Shown here: positions 17,033 to 26,416 of the stretch, piece by piece | Layout of the letters: each line of letters begins with the position of its first letter | Numbering within the stretch: position 1 is the first letter of the stretch | NCBI RefSeq assembly: GCF_023169945.1 | Contig: NZ_AP025591.1 | Span: forward strand, 1,882,501-1,946,500 | DNA from: Anaeromyxobacter oryzae | Lineage (GTDB): Bacteria; Myxococcota; Myxococcia; Myxococcales; Anaeromyxobacteraceae | DNA: 64,000 bases | Direction: 5' to 3' | The notes under the pieces: generated by a model | Database searches by the model: none | Seen by the model: the letters and a program-made list of their open reading frames with translations, nothing else | What the model was told of the DNA's origin: nothing | Made by a program: the position numbers and the translations under genes

Positions 17033-18388
17033 ATGCAGACCAAGTACCTCCTCGGCGAGAACCAGATCCCGACCCACTGGTACAACATCATCCCCGACAT
17101 GCCGGGCGCGCTCGCGCCGGTGATCCACCCGGGGACGAACCAGCCGGTCACGCCGAACGATCTCCTGCCGCTCTTCCCGATGGGCCTCATCGAGCAGGAG
17201 GTCTCCCAGGAGCGGTGGATCAAGATCCCGGACGAGGTCCGCGAGATCTACCGGATCTGGCGCCCGTCGCCGCTCTTCCGCGCCCACCGCCTGGAGAAGG
17301 CGCTCGGGACGCCGGCGAAGATCTACTACAAGTACGAGGGCGTCTCCCCGGCCGGCTCGCACAAGCCGAACACGGCGATCCCGCAGGCCTACTACAACAA
17401 GATCGCCGGCACGAAGCGGATCGCCACCGAGACCGGAGCCGGGCAGTGGGGCTCCTCGATGGCGCTCGCGGCCAAGATGTTCGGCCTCGAGTGCACCGTC
17501 TACATGGTGAAGGTCTCCTTCACGCAGAAGCCGTACCGGAAGAGCATGATGCAGCTCTGGGGCGCCGAGGTCATCGCCTCCCCGTCGGACCGGACGAACG
17601 CGGGCCGCGCGATCCTCGCGAAGGATCCCGCGAACCAGGGTTCGCTCGGCATCGCCATCTCCGAGGCCGTCGAGGACGCGGCCACGCACGAGGACACGCG
17701 GTACGCGCTCGGCAGCGTCCTGAATCACGTCTGCACGCACCAGACGGTGATCGGCCTCGAGGCGAAGGAGCAGCTCAAGCTCGCGGGCGACTACCCGGAC
17801 GTCGTGATCGGCTGCCACGGCGGCGGCTCCAACTTCGCGGGCATCGCCTTCCCGTTCCTGGCGGACAAGGCGGCCGGGAAGGCCGTCCGGGTGCTCGCGG
17901 TCGAGCCGACCTCGTGCCCGACGCTCACGAAGGGCGTCTACGCGTTCGACTACGGCGACACCGGCAAGATGGCGCCCATCGTCCGCATGTACACGCTCGG
18001 CCACGACTTCATGCCGCCGGGCATCCACGCGGGCGGGCTGCGCTACCACGGCGCGTCGCCGCTCGTCTCCCAGCTGGTGCACGCCGGGCTCGTGGAGGCG
18101 CGCGCGGTCGGCCAGCTCGCCTGCTTCGAGGCGGCGGTCCAGTTCGCGCGCACCGAGGCGATCATCCCGGCGCCCGAGTCGTCGCACGCGATCCGCGGCG
18201 CCATCGACGAGGCGCTCCGGGCGAAGGAGGAGGGGAAGGAGCGGACGATCCTCTTCAACCTCTCCGGCCACGGCCACGTCGACATGGCGGCGTACGACGC
18301 GTACTTCTCGGGCCAGCTCGAGGACTTCGAGTACCCCGCGGAGAAGGTGAAGGAGTCGCTCGCGCACCTGCCGAAGGTGAGCTTCTAG
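17033..18388 (+). CDS. trpB: Tryptophan synthase beta subunit, TrpB2 type
   Basis: The 451-residue protein is a PLP-dependent beta-family enzyme of the TrpB2 class, longer than TrpB1 (about 400) and with the TrpB2 N-terminus [14 protein letters not shown]. The PLP lysine is Lys111 in GSHKPNT, and the phosphate-binding loop is [10 protein letters not shown]. It condenses indole with serine to make tryptophan; TrpB2 enzymes often work without a TrpA partner and may salvage indole. No trp genes are adjacent. The ATG at 17033 is preferred to a GTG at 17009, since similarity begins at QTKYLLGE. Confidence 0.94.
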   Translation: MQTKYLLGENQIPTHWYNIIPDMPGALAPVIHPGTNQPVTPNDLLPLFPMGLIEQEVSQERWIKIPDEVREIYRIWRPSPLFRAHRLEKALGTPAKIYYKYEGVSPAGSHKPNTAIPQAYYNKIAGTKRIATETGAGQWGSSMALAAKMFGLECTVYMVKVSFTQKPYRKSMMQLWGAEVIASPSDRTNAGRAILAKDPANQGSLGIAISEAVEDAATHEDTRYALGSVLNHVCTHQTVIGLEAKEQLKLAGDYPDVVIGCHGGGSNFAGIAFPFLADKAAGKAVRVLAVEPTSCPTLTKGVYAFDYGDTGKMAPIVRMYTLGHDFMPPGIHAGGLRYHGASPLVSQLVHAGLVEARAVGQLACFEAAVQFARTEAIIPAPESSHAIRGAIDEALRAKEEGKERTILFNLSGHGHVDMAAYDAYFSGQLEDFEYPAEKVKESLAHLPKVSF

Positions 18389-18775
18389 ACGGCGGGCCGA
18401 GCGCGATTCGCGAACAGGTGCGGCCCCGCGCAGCGGGGGAGGGGCGCAGCCCCTCGCCGCGGGGCAGCCGCGCGCAGCCGCGAAGCGGCGAGCACGGCGC
18501 AGGGCCCCGCGCAGCAGGGGTGGGGGCGCAGCGCCTCAGGATTCATCACATCGGGGACGGACGGATTCGCGACCGCGTCCGCGCGGGCGTCGCGTCATCG
18601 GTAGTAGGGGCGGCATTGGGCTGAGAAGAAGGGGGACGGCCGGAGCGGCGCCGCGCGGACGAGACGTCGCCGCGTGGATCGGCCCGCAAGAAGCCTGCGT
18701 CGCAACGATGGCGATCTGGCTGGGGCCCGAGGGTTCCGGGGCGCGCTCCGGGCTCGACGGTCCTGGTGGACCGGG
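18389..18775. other. Non-coding region with nested repeats and the left arm of the HNH element
   Basis: The region holds two degenerate copies of a GC-rich unit (18422-18455 and 18503-18537). The first contains the hairpin GAGGGGC-GCA-GCCCCTC (18439-18455), which could end the trpB2 transcript. From about 18538 the sequence is an inverted match to the DNA on the other side of the HNH gene. No gene seen. Confidence 0.6.
18623..18712 (+). repeat. Left inverted-repeat arm flanking the HNH endonuclease gene
   Basis: GAGAAGAAGGGGGACGGCCG at 18623-18642 is an exact inverted match to 20294-20313. Similarity continues inward with shared blocks (CCGCGCGG, ACGTCG, GGATCGGCC, GCAAGAA) to about 18712. 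Weaker similarity also extends outward, including GATTCATCAC near 18540 against GATTCACCAC in inverted form near 20383. Confidence 0.8.
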
Positions 18776-19951
18776 TCACGACGAGGCGGCGAGAACTTCG
18801 GAGTGCGCACCCGTGGAGCCGTCACCGTCGCGGGCGTCATGACGGTCGCCATCGGCGTCCTCGCGTCGGCGTCCCTCCGCCGCCGTGGCTTTCCGGGCGG
18901 GCGCGAACCGCTCCATCCAGGCGTCCCCGAAGATCCTCCGCGCGGAGAGCAAGTTGTGGCGACCGCAGAGGAGGCGAACGTTCTCGATCGTCGACGGACC
19001 GCCCAGGGCCTTCGGATGGATGTGGTCGTACTGGAGGCGGTGGCGGGAACCGCAGATGCCGCCAGCTTCGAGCGCCCACTGGCAGCAGCCGCCGTCGCGC
19101 ACCCACACCGCTCGCTTCACCTCCGCCGGGAGGTGGTCCCGCTTCGACGGGCGCTTCTCGCGCCGCGGCTTCTGGACCAGGCCCTTCCGCTTCGCGGCCC
19201 GGTCGAGCAGCAGATCGAGGGCGGCCTCGAGGACCTCCTCGGTGCTTGCCCCGGGGTGCGTGTGCGAGAGGGCATCCTTCGCTGCGGTGACCTTCGCCTC
19301 GAACCGCTTCGTGACGGTGACGTGCATCCGGCGGAGCTCGGCGGTGAGCGGCTCGAAGGTCGGCTGGTCAGCCCGGAAGATCGGGGCGTTCACGTTGCGT
19401 GCGGGCACGTTGGCATCGAGGAGTTCAGCTGGCGAACCGGGCGCGACGACACACGCGGGCGCCAAAGCGCAGAGCTCCAGCGCTGCGGCGGGTTCTGGGG
19501 CGCGAGCTGGCGTTGCCGCCGCGGCTGCGGCCCGAACGGTCGTCACGATCTCCCGCTGCGGGGGACGCTCCACCGGCTTCAGCTCCGCGACGACCGCCCG
19601 CGCCTCCTGCTTGGAGAGGTGGAAGAACCGGGGGATCACCTCGTTCCGGTTCTCCGGCGTGAGCACCTGCGCGAGCTCGCCGACCGTCGAGAGGCAGAGT
19701 CGACCGTGCTCGAGCGGCCCGACGATCTCGGGGAAGCGCTGGATGAGCTCGGCGGCGGTCTTCCGGTAGAAGGCCGCGCTCTTCGAGAGCCCGAGCTCCC
19801 GGTGCAGGTACGTGAAGAGGCTCGGATAGCCGAGCTCCAGCCAGACCTGCTTTTCATCGAAGTGCGCAAGGGCGACGAGGAACTCCGCCATCGCGTGGTG
19901 CTCGCGTCGGAGGAGATCGGAGAGGCGGGCCGAGGAGTCGCGTGCGTTCAT
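18776..19951 (-). CDS. HNH endonuclease family protein within an inverted-repeat element
   Basis: The 391-residue protein has a helical N-terminal half (LSDLLRREHHAMAEFLVAL, then a long stretch on Leu-rich helices), a basic middle segment and a C-terminal HNH nuclease motif: RDGGCCQW, CGSRHRLQYDHIHPKALGG and NVRLLCGRHNLLSARR. The two Cys pairs and the DHIHP core are intact, so it could be active. An Arg/Asp-rich tail follows. Related HNH proteins occur in many copies in some myxobacterial and actinobacterial genomes (known for the 13E12/DUF222-like group in general; specific kinship not tested). The gene sits alone between about 90-bp inverted repeats, which suggests a mobile or formerly mobile unit. 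Confidence 0.85.
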   Translation of the reverse strand: MNARDSSARLSDLLRREHHAMAEFLVALAHFDEKQVWLELGYPSLFTYLHRELGLSKSAAFYRKTAAELIQRFPEIVGPLEHGRLCLSTVGELAQVLTPENRNEVIPRFFHLSKQEARAVVAELKPVERPPQREIVTTVRAAAAAATPARAPEPAAALELCALAPACVVAPGSPAELLDANVPARNVNAPIFRADQPTFEPLTAELRRMHVTVTKRFEAKVTAAKDALSHTHPGASTEEVLEAALDLLLDRAAKRKGLVQKPRREKRPSKRDHLPAEVKRAVWVRDGGCCQWALEAGGICGSRHRLQYDHIHPKALGGPSTIENVRLLCGRHNLLSARRIFGDAWMERFAPARKATAAEGRRREDADGDRHDARDGDGSTGAHSEVLAASS

Positions 19952-20437
19952 GCATGCATCGTCGCACGCGAATTCTCACGCTCCGGAAACGCACGGAATG
20001 GCGGTGCCGGCGCGAGAAGTGGCGCCGCGCCTCGCGCCGAGGTTCGGACGTCGAACGCGCCGCCACACGCACGCGGCGCGCTGCGAGAGCAGCCTTCTCG
20101 CACGAGCGCCGCCGCGATCCGCGCGGTAGCCGAGAACGCGTCAATCGCGCGATGCGATCCGCGATGCGATCCGTTGGGTTCCCCCGAAAGCGCTCGCGAC
20201 CGCCGCGCTCCTGCCGCGACCTCGCGGCGATGCAGCACGGGTTTCTTGCAGGCCGATCCGCGCGGTCGACGTTTCCACCGCGCGGACCCGCCTCGGCCGT
20301 CCCCCTTCTTCTCTGCCCTCCTCCACGTCCGCCGGCGGAGCCCGTCCGGGCGTGAGGCACCGGTCCTCGACGGACTTGTGGTGAATCATCAGGGCGCAGC
20401 CCCCGTGAGATCGCGATCGCGAATCACGATCTGCCGT
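19952..20437. other. Non-coding region upstream of the HNH gene, with short tandem repeat and right arm
   Basis: This stretch holds the HNH promoter side, a perfect 12-bp tandem duplication (GCGATGCGATCC at 20149-20160 and 20161-20172) and then the right inverted-repeat arm. Open frames crossing it look like noise. No gene seen. Confidence 0.6.
20227..20313 (-). repeat. Right inverted-repeat arm flanking the HNH endonuclease gene
   Basis: CGGCCGTCCCCCTTCTTCTC at 20294-20313 is the exact reverse complement of the left arm at 18623-18642, with interrupted similarity down to about 20227 (TTCTTGC, GGCCGATCC, CGACGT, CCGCGCGG). Confidence 0.8.
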
Positions 20438-23400
20438 TCAGGCGTCCCGCTCCAGCCCCGGCGCCCCGCCCTGCGGCATCGGCTGCGCGGGCGGGGCCGT
20501 CCTGGCCGTGCCCTCCTCCTCGGACACGCGGAGCGGTCGCCGGGGCAGCTCCACCTCGAAGGACGTGCCGCGCCCCGGCGCGCTCTCGAGGCGCACCTCG
20601 CCGCCGTGCGCCTCGACGATCTGCCGGACGATGAAGAGCCCGAGCCCGAACCCGCTCACCTCGAGGTAGCGCGCGGCGCGCTCGAACGGGCGGAAGATCC
20701 GCTCCTGATCCGACGGCGCGATCCCGGGGCCGTCGTCGCGGACCACGACCCGCGCCCGCACGTCGTCGCCCTCCACCGCGAGGGCCACCCGCGCGCCGGG
20801 CGCGTACTTGAACGCGTTCGTGAGGAGGTTCGTCACCACCTGCTCGATGCGGAGGCGATCCCAGGCACCCTGCACCGGGCTCGAGGCGGCCACCACGACC
20901 ACGCACCCGGACGCGCGCGCCTCCGTCGCGTGGCGCTCCACGACGTCGCGCACCGCGCGGGCGAGATCCATTGGCTCCGGGCGGAGGCGCAGCCGCTTCG
21001 AGGTGAGGCGGGTGACGTCGAGGAGATCGTCGACCAGCCCGACGAGCCGGAGCACCTGACCCTCGGCGCCGCCGAACAGCTGCAGCAGCTTGTCGTGGGG
21101 CACGCGCCCGAGATCGCCGCGCGCCACGAGGCGCTCGAGGGCCTGGATCTTGATCCGGAGCGGCGTGAGCGGCGTCTTGAGCTCGTGCGAGGCCACCGCG
21201 AGGAACTCGTCGCGCGCGCGGACCGCCTCCTCCGCATGGTGGTACAGCCGCGCGTTCTCGAGGGCCAGCGCGACCCGGCGCGCGAGCTCCTCCGCGAGCG
21301 CGAGCCCCTCCGCCGGCCGGAGGCGGCGCGCGTCGCTCGCGAGCAGCACGAGCGCTCCGACCGCGCCGCGCGCCGAGTGAAGGGGCAGCGTCACCGAGCC
21401 TCCCTTCGGGAGGACCGCGACGAGGGCCGCCGACCAGCCGCCCCGGGGCGCGCCCTCCTCGACCACCGGCCGGCGCGAGGCGAGCGCCCGGGCCACCGCC
21501 GTCCCCTCCCCGATCGCCGGCGCCCCGGCGCAGAGCACGGCCCCGCCCGCGCGCTCGAGGGCCGCGTCCGCGTGCGCGAGCCAGGCCCGCGCCGGCCGCG
21601 TGCCCTCCGGCGCGAGCCAGAGGACCGCCGCGTCCGCGAGGTGCGGGACCGGGAGGCGGACCGCCGTCCGGGCGGTCGCCTCGAGATCGAGGGATGCCGC
21701 GAGGAGCCCGCTCACCCCCGCGAGGAACCGCTGGTTCGCGGCGTCGCGGAGCAAGAGCCGCTCCCGCTCGAGGTGGTAGTCGATCTTCCGCTGCAGCTCC
21801 GCGGGCGTGACGTGCAGCTCGGCGAGGATGTCCGCGTAGGCGGCCGAGACCGCGCGCGCCTCGTCGGGCGCGACGAGGGGCTCGCGGCGGAGCGCGGCGT
21901 ACGCCGCCGCCGAGCCGATGGCGGCGGCGAGCGTCGTCTCCACCTCGCCCTGCAGCTCCGCGAGCTGCAGCGCCGAGAGCGCGCCGTCCGGGTCGGCCCC
22001 GACCTTGGCGAGGCACGCGTCGGCGAGCTCCGCCCCGAGCGCCTCGCCGTGGTACCGCGCGAGGAGCGCCGCCGCGCGCGCGCGCTTCTCGCGGACGGTC
22101 ACGAGGGGCGGCGCCCACTCCGCGGGCGCGGCGGTCGTCACGACCGGCGCGAGCAGCCGGTCGACGCGGGCGTCCTCCTCCCTGCCGGGCGGGAACAGGA
22201 GGGATCCGCCGATGAACGCGCCCACGTTGAGGAGCATCGTCCAGAGCACCGCGTGCGAGAGCGTGTCGAGGTGGACGTCGAAGAGCCCCTCGGGCCGCAG
22301 CGCCTCGATCCCGAACGGACCGTGCGTGAGCAGCGAGGCGGGGAGCCAGCCGGCGTGGGCGAGGACCGGGGCGACCAGCACGTACGCCCACGTCACGAAC
22401 CCCGTCGCGAGCCCCGCGTGCGCGCCGACGCGGCTCGCGCCCCGCCAGACGAGCCCGCCGAGGAGCGCCGGCGCGAGCTGCAGGACCGCCGCGAACGAGA
22501 TGAACCCGATGGACGAGAGCGAATACCCCTGACCGAACAGCCGCTCGTACGCGAAGGCGGCGACGAGGACGAGCGCCGCGGCGGCCCAGCGTGCGGGCAG
22601 CACGTGCCGGCGCAGCGCGCCGAGCGCGGTGATGCGATCCGCCGCCGGGATGACCACCTGGTTCGAGATCATCGTCGCGAGCGCGATCGTCTCGACGACG
22701 ACCATGCCGGTCCCCGCCGAGAAGCCGCCGAGGAAGACGAGCCAGGAGAGCACCGGCCGCCCCGCGTCGAGGGGGAGCTGGAGCACGAACGTGTCCGCCT
22801 GCGCGGCCGGGTGGCCGAGGACGAGCCCGCCGAGGGCGACCGGGAGCACGAAGAGGTTGATGGCGAACAGGAAGACCGGGAAGAGCCACATCGCGGTGCG
22901 GAGGTGGCGGACGTCCGCGTTCTCCACGACCGCGACGTGGAACTGGCGCGGGAGGAGGAGGATCGCGAAGGCGGAGAGGAGCAGACGCGAGAGCCAGGCC
23001 AGGACCCCCTCGCCCCCGAGCAGGTCGGGCACGGCGGCCGGGACCGCGACCGCGCGCTGGAAGACGTCGCGGAAGCCGTGGAAGAGGCCGTACGTGACGA
23101 ACGCGCCCGCCGCGACGAACGCCACGAGCTTCACCACGCTCTCCACCGCGAGCGCCACGACGAGCCCGGGGTGGCGCTCCGCGGGCCGGACGCGCCGGAG
23201 CCCGAACGCGATGGTGAAGAGCAGCATCACGACGACGAGCGGAGGTCCGAGGTGGCGGCCCGCCGCGGGGTCGACCCCTCCCGGCCCCGCCGCGCCGGAC
23301 ACGATCGCGAGCGTCGCGATCATCGTCTTGAGCTGGAGGGCGAGGTACGGGACGAGCCCGGCGACCACCACGACGGTCGCGAGGAGCGCGAGCGGCTGCG

Positions 23401-23737
23401 ACTTCTCGTAGCGGAGCGCGAGGAGATCGGCGAGGCCGGTCACCCGGTGCCGCTCCTTGAGCCGGATGAGCGGCCGGAGCACCCACCACCACGTCGCGGC
23501 GCAGAGCGTCGGGCCGAGGTACACGGTGAGCCACAGGAGCCCCTCGCGCGCGGCGAGCCCGACGCTGCCGTAGAACGTCCAGGTCGTCGCGTAGACCGCG
23601 AGCGAGAGCGAGTAGATGATCCCGTTCGACGCCACCGCGCGGCCGCGCGCCTCCTGCCGCTCCGCCCAGACCGCGACGGCGACGAGGAGCGCCACGTATG
23701 CGGTCACGATCGCGGCGGGTAGCGCGAGCTCAGCCAT
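20438..23737 (-). CDS. Sodium/solute symporter-histidine kinase fusion (CbrA-like)
   Basis: The 1099-residue protein starts with a sodium:solute symporter (SSS) region of about 12-13 membrane helices (to about residue 510), beginning AELALPAAIVTAYVALLVAV and including YSLSLAVYATTWTFYGSVGL. A cytoplasmic linker and a GAF-like domain (about 640-800) follow, then HisKA with the phospho-His in VASHELKTPLTPL and an ATPase domain with NLLTNAFKYAPG, DDGPGIAPSD and GFGLGLFIVRQIVEAHGGEV. Such fusions couple nutrient uptake or binding to signalling, as in CbrA. It is the last gene of an operon with a 2-TM protein and a receiver. The transported or sensed solute is unknown. Confidence 0.94.
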   Translation of the reverse strand: MAELALPAAIVTAYVALLVAVAVWAERQEARGRAVASNGIIYSLSLAVYATTWTFYGSVGLAAREGLLWLTVYLGPTLCAATWWWVLRPLIRLKERHRVTGLADLLALRYEKSQPLALLATVVVVAGLVPYLALQLKTMIATLAIVSGAAGPGGVDPAAGRHLGPPLVVVMLLFTIAFGLRRVRPAERHPGLVVALAVESVVKLVAFVAAGAFVTYGLFHGFRDVFQRAVAVPAAVPDLLGGEGVLAWLSRLLLSAFAILLLPRQFHVAVVENADVRHLRTAMWLFPVFLFAINLFVLPVALGGLVLGHPAAQADTFVLQLPLDAGRPVLSWLVFLGGFSAGTGMVVVETIALATMISNQVVIPAADRITALGALRRHVLPARWAAAALVLVAAFAYERLFGQGYSLSSIGFISFAAVLQLAPALLGGLVWRGASRVGAHAGLATGFVTWAYVLVAPVLAHAGWLPASLLTHGPFGIEALRPEGLFDVHLDTLSHAVLWTMLLNVGAFIGGSLLFPPGREEDARVDRLLAPVVTTAAPAEWAPPLVTVREKRARAAALLARYHGEALGAELADACLAKVGADPDGALSALQLAELQGEVETTLAAAIGSAAAYAALRREPLVAPDEARAVSAAYADILAELHVTPAELQRKIDYHLERERLLLRDAANQRFLAGVSGLLAASLDLEATARTAVRLPVPHLADAAVLWLAPEGTRPARAWLAHADAALERAGGAVLCAGAPAIGEGTAVARALASRRPVVEEGAPRGGWSAALVAVLPKGGSVTLPLHSARGAVGALVLLASDARRLRPAEGLALAEELARRVALALENARLYHHAEEAVRARDEFLAVASHELKTPLTPLRIKIQALERLVARGDLGRVPHDKLLQLFGGAEGQVLRLVGLVDDLLDVTRLTSKRLRLRPEPMDLARAVRDVVERHATEARASGCVVVVAASSPVQGAWDRLRIEQVVTNLLTNAFKYAPGARVALAVEGDDVRARVVVRDDGPGIAPSDQERIFRPFERAARYLEVSGFGLGLFIVRQIVEAHGGEVRLESAPGRGTSFEVELPRRPLRVSEEEGTARTAPPAQPMPQGGAPGLERDA

Positions 23738-23969
23738 CGTCGCGGTCCTTCGCGCGTCGGCCGAGCGCGAGCGAGAGGGCCACGAGGGCGAAGATGACGA
23801 CGACCCAGGCGCCGAGCAGATGGACCCAGGCGTGGACCAGCGGGAGCGCCGGCACGCGCACGAACGGCCACGTCACGAGGAGCCCGCCGACCACGAGGAG
23901 CCACGCCGCGAACGCGCGCGCGCGTGGCGCTCCGCGCGCCGCCCTCCGCTCCGCTCGCACCCCGCGCAT
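23730..23969 (-). CDS. Small two-helix membrane protein of the symporter-kinase operon
   Basis: The 79-residue protein has a basic N-terminus and two hydrophobic helices (AFAAWLLVVGGLLVTWPFV and HLLGAWVVVIFALVALSLAL), ending in a charged tail. Its end overlaps the symporter-kinase start by 8 bases and its start follows the receiver gene closely, so it is translationally coupled. Small 2-TM proteins commonly sit beside SSS transporters, and a role as accessory subunit is likely. I recognise no named family. Confidence 0.78.
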   Translation of the reverse strand: MRGVRAERRAARGAPRARAFAAWLLVVGGLLVTWPFVRVPALPLVHAWVHLLGAWVVVIFALVALSLALGRRAKDRDDG

Positions 23970-23972
23970 CCC

Positions 23973-24356
23973 CTATCCCGTGCTCGCCGCGTGCGGCGCG
24001 CAGTGGCGGGCGACGATCGAGAGGAGGTCCGCGAGGTCGACCGGCTTGTGGAGACACCCGTTCGCCGCGTCGGAGACACCCGCGGCGAGGGAGCCGAACG
24101 CGGTCAGGATCACGATCGGCAGCGCCGCGAGCCGGGCGTCGGCGCGGATCCGGGCGAGGAGCTCGGGGCCGGAGAGGACCGGCATCGCCAGGTCGAGGAG
24201 GATGAGCGCGGGGCGGACGCCGGCGTCGAGCAGGGCCCACGCCTCGCCGCCGTGCCGGGCCGCCGCGACGGCGTACCCCTCGAGCTCGAGCGCGAGCATC
24301 AGGGCTTCACGGATGTCGGCGTCGTCGTCGACGAGGAGGATGTCGGGCGCCGGCAT
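23973..24356 (-). CDS. Single-domain response regulator (receiver)
   Basis: The 127-residue protein is one receiver domain: acidic pair in LLVDDDAD, phospho-acceptor Asp55 in LILLDLAMP, Thr in ILTAFG and Lys in CLHKPVD. No output domain follows. It is the first gene of the operon with the 2-TM protein and the symporter-kinase, so that kinase is its likely partner. The ATG at 24356 is chosen because similarity begins at APDILLVDD; the frame is open 17 codons further upstream. Confidence 0.9.
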   Translation of the reverse strand: MPAPDILLVDDDADIREALMLALELEGYAVAAARHGGEAWALLDAGVRPALILLDLAMPVLSGPELLARIRADARLAALPIVILTAFGSLAAGVSDAANGCLHKPVDLADLLSIVARHCAPHAASTG

Positions 24357-24632
24357 GGGCGGTGTACGCCGGGGCGCGAGAAGCGCCGGGGCGTGAGGTC
24401 GAATCATCCGCCCCGGCGGCCGGCGGCGCCAAGGGGCGAGGCGGGGAGCGCCGGGTCGGTGGCACGCGATCGGGAGGCCCGGCCCGGGTCCACGGTCCGG
24501 GTCGCCTCGGCTGTACCCAACCGAGAGCCCCCCAAGTGGCGCAGGGTCGGGTTAGCTACGCAGACGTCCTCGATCCGACGCTGCGTGAACGCCGGCGTCG
24601 CGCCGCGGCGCCTCTACCGGGAGGTCTCGAGA

Positions 24633-25598
24633 ATGTCTCGCCTCGTCGTCGCCGCCGCGCTCGCGCTCTCGCTCGCCGCCCCCGCGGCCGGCCAGGAGAA
24701 GGTCCGGCTCGGGAACCTCAAGTTCGCCCACTACGGCGCCGTGTCCTTCATGAAGGACCACTGCCGCAAGTTCGGGCTCGACGTGCAGGAGATCGTCTTC
24801 CCGAAGGGCATCGACATCTTCCCCGCGATCGTGAAGGGGGAGGTGGACCTCGCCGCGAGCGCCGCGGACGCGGCCATCGCGAACCGCTCCGGAGGGGGCC
24901 AGATCTTCGTCGTGGCGGGGTTCGCGAAGGGTGGCGCCCGGATGGTCGCCGCGGCGGGCCAGGACCTCACGAGGATCGCCGACCTCAAGGGGAAGAAGGT
25001 CGGCGTCGCCCGCGGCGGCGCGCAGGAGCTGCTCCTCCTCGCCGAGCTCTCCAAGGCGGGCCTCACCTGGTCGGACAAGCCGGGGAAGGACGTCCAGCTC
25101 GTCTACCTGCCGTTCGCGGACCTGAACCAGGCCCTCTTCCAGAAGCAGATCGACGCGATGTGCCAGTCCGAGCCGCAGTCGTCGCAGGCGATCAACAAGG
25201 GGTTCGGGAAGGAGATGCTGAAGCCCTACGACACGCCCCTCGGCGAGCCGGTCCGCGTGCTCGTCATGACCGAGAAGCTCTACAAGGAGCGGCCGCAGGT
25301 CGCGCAGAAGGTGCTCGACTGCTTCGTGGACGCGACGAAGTACTTCCTCGACAACCCGAGGGTGGCCGAGAAGTACGTCGTCGACCAGATGTTCAAGGGG
25401 CAGATCACCCCCCAGGACTACAGCGACGCGATGTCGAACGCCTCGTTCACGTACGACGTGTCGGCCGAGCACATCCAGACGACGACGGACCTCATGGTGA
25501 AGTACGGCGTGGGGAAGCTGCAGAGCCCGCCGAAGGCGACGGACTGGGTGAAGATCGATCTGCTCCAGCACGCGAAGCAGAAGGAGGGCGTCAAGTAG
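24633..25598 (+). CDS. ABC transporter substrate-binding protein, NitT/TauT-like
   Basis: The 321-residue protein has a cleavable signal peptide (RLVVAAALALSLAAPAAG) and the fold signature of the NitT/TauT/ThiY group: KVRLGNLKFAHYGAVSF, then DLAASAADAAIANRSGGG and GKKVGVARGG. It should bind a small anion or heterocycle in the periplasm and deliver it to the permease encoded directly downstream. The ATG at 24633 follows a GGAG ribosome site. The ligand is not determined by the sequence; nitrate, sulfonate, taurine and pyrimidine precursors are all known for the family. Confidence 0.9.
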   Translation: MSRLVVAAALALSLAAPAAGQEKVRLGNLKFAHYGAVSFMKDHCRKFGLDVQEIVFPKGIDIFPAIVKGEVDLAASAADAAIANRSGGGQIFVVAGFAKGGARMVAAAGQDLTRIADLKGKKVGVARGGAQELLLLAELSKAGLTWSDKPGKDVQLVYLPFADLNQALFQKQIDAMCQSEPQSSQAINKGFGKEMLKPYDTPLGEPVRVLVMTEKLYKERPQVAQKVLDCFVDATKYFLDNPRVAEKYVVDQMFKGQITPQDYSDAMSNASFTYDVSAEHIQTTTDLMVKYGVGKLQSPPKATDWVKIDLLQHAKQKEGVK

Positions 25599-25600
25599 CC

Positions 25601-26416
25601 GTGGACACCGCAAAGCGGCTCGCGCGCGCGCTCGTCGTCCCCGTCCTGTTCGTGGCGGCGTGGGAGGCGATCTCGCGCGCGGGATGGGTGTCCCCCATCG
25701 TCCTCCCGGCGCCCTCGCAGGTGCTGATCCGCTGGATCGCCTACGCGAAGCCGCTCGAGCCGTACGATCCGGCCCAGGGCAGCTGGCTCGCCTGGGCCTT
25801 CTCCGGCGAGCTGCCGCACGACGCGGCGACGAGCCTGCTCCGGGTCGCCGGCGGCTTCGCCCTCGGCGCGGGGCTCGCGCTCCCGCTCGGGCTCCTCATG
25901 GGCGCGAAGCCGATCGTGTACGAGCTCATGAACCCGCTCGTGCAGGTGCTCCGCCCCATCCCGCCCATCGCGTTCATCCCGCTCGCGATCCTCTGGTTCG
26001 GTCTCGGGAACCCGCCCGCCTTCTTCCTCATCTCGCTCGGCGCGTTCTTCCCCGTGCTCATGAACACCATCGCGGGGGTGCGGAACGTGGACGCGATCTA
26101 CCTCCGCGCCGCCCGGAACCTCGGCGCCGGGGAGTGGACGCTCTTCTGGCGGATCATGGTCCCGGCGGCGATGCCGTACATCCTCGCCGGCGTCCGCATC
26201 GGGATCGGCGTCGCGTTCATCGTCGTGATCGTGGCGGAGATGATCGCGGTGAACGCCGGTCTCGGGTACCGGATCCTCGAGGCGCGCGAGTACTTCTGGT
26301 CGGACAAGGTGATCGCCGGCATGATCTCCATCGGGCTCGCCGGGCTCGGCATCGACCTGGCGATGAACAAGCTGAACGCGCGCCTCCTGCGCTGGCACCG
26401 GGGGATGGAGGGATGA
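25601..26416 (+). CDS. ABC transporter permease, NitT/TauT-like
   Basis: The 271-residue protein has six predicted membrane helices and the binding-protein-dependent permease EAA loop, seen as AARNLGAGEWTLFWRIMVPAA. It pairs with the upstream binding protein (two bases between stop and GTG start) and overlaps the ATPase gene by ATGA. It forms the inner-membrane channel of the importer. Compared with typical SsuC or TauC proteins of about 260 residues the length is normal. It shares the unknown ligand of the system. Confidence 0.92.
   Translation: MDTAKRLARALVVPVLFVAAWEAISRAGWVSPIVLPAPSQVLIRWIAYAKPLEPYDPAQGSWLAWAFSGELPHDAATSLLRVAGGFALGAGLALPLGLLMGAKPIVYELMNPLVQVLRPIPPIAFIPLAILWFGLGNPPAFFLISLGAFFPVLMNTIAGVRNVDAIYLRAARNLGAGEWTLFWRIMVPAAMPYILAGVRIGIGVAFIVVIVAEMIAVNAGLGYRILEAREYFWSDKVIAGMISIGLAGLGIDLAMNKLNARLLRWHRGMEG

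Noticed and set aside
18439..18455. Intrinsic terminator of trpB2
   Set aside because: The hairpin is good but no T run follows, and it is part of a repeated GC-rich unit; it is only noted as a possible transcript end.
18674..23722. A 1682-codon plus-strand open frame crossing the HNH and symporter-kinase genes
   Set aside because: Its length comes from the lack of stops in high-GC DNA; the minus-strand products have clear domains.
24357..24632. Riboswitch (thiamine or SAM type) upstream of the ABC importer
   Set aside because: No conserved core of a known riboswitch could be matched by eye in this GC-rich leader.
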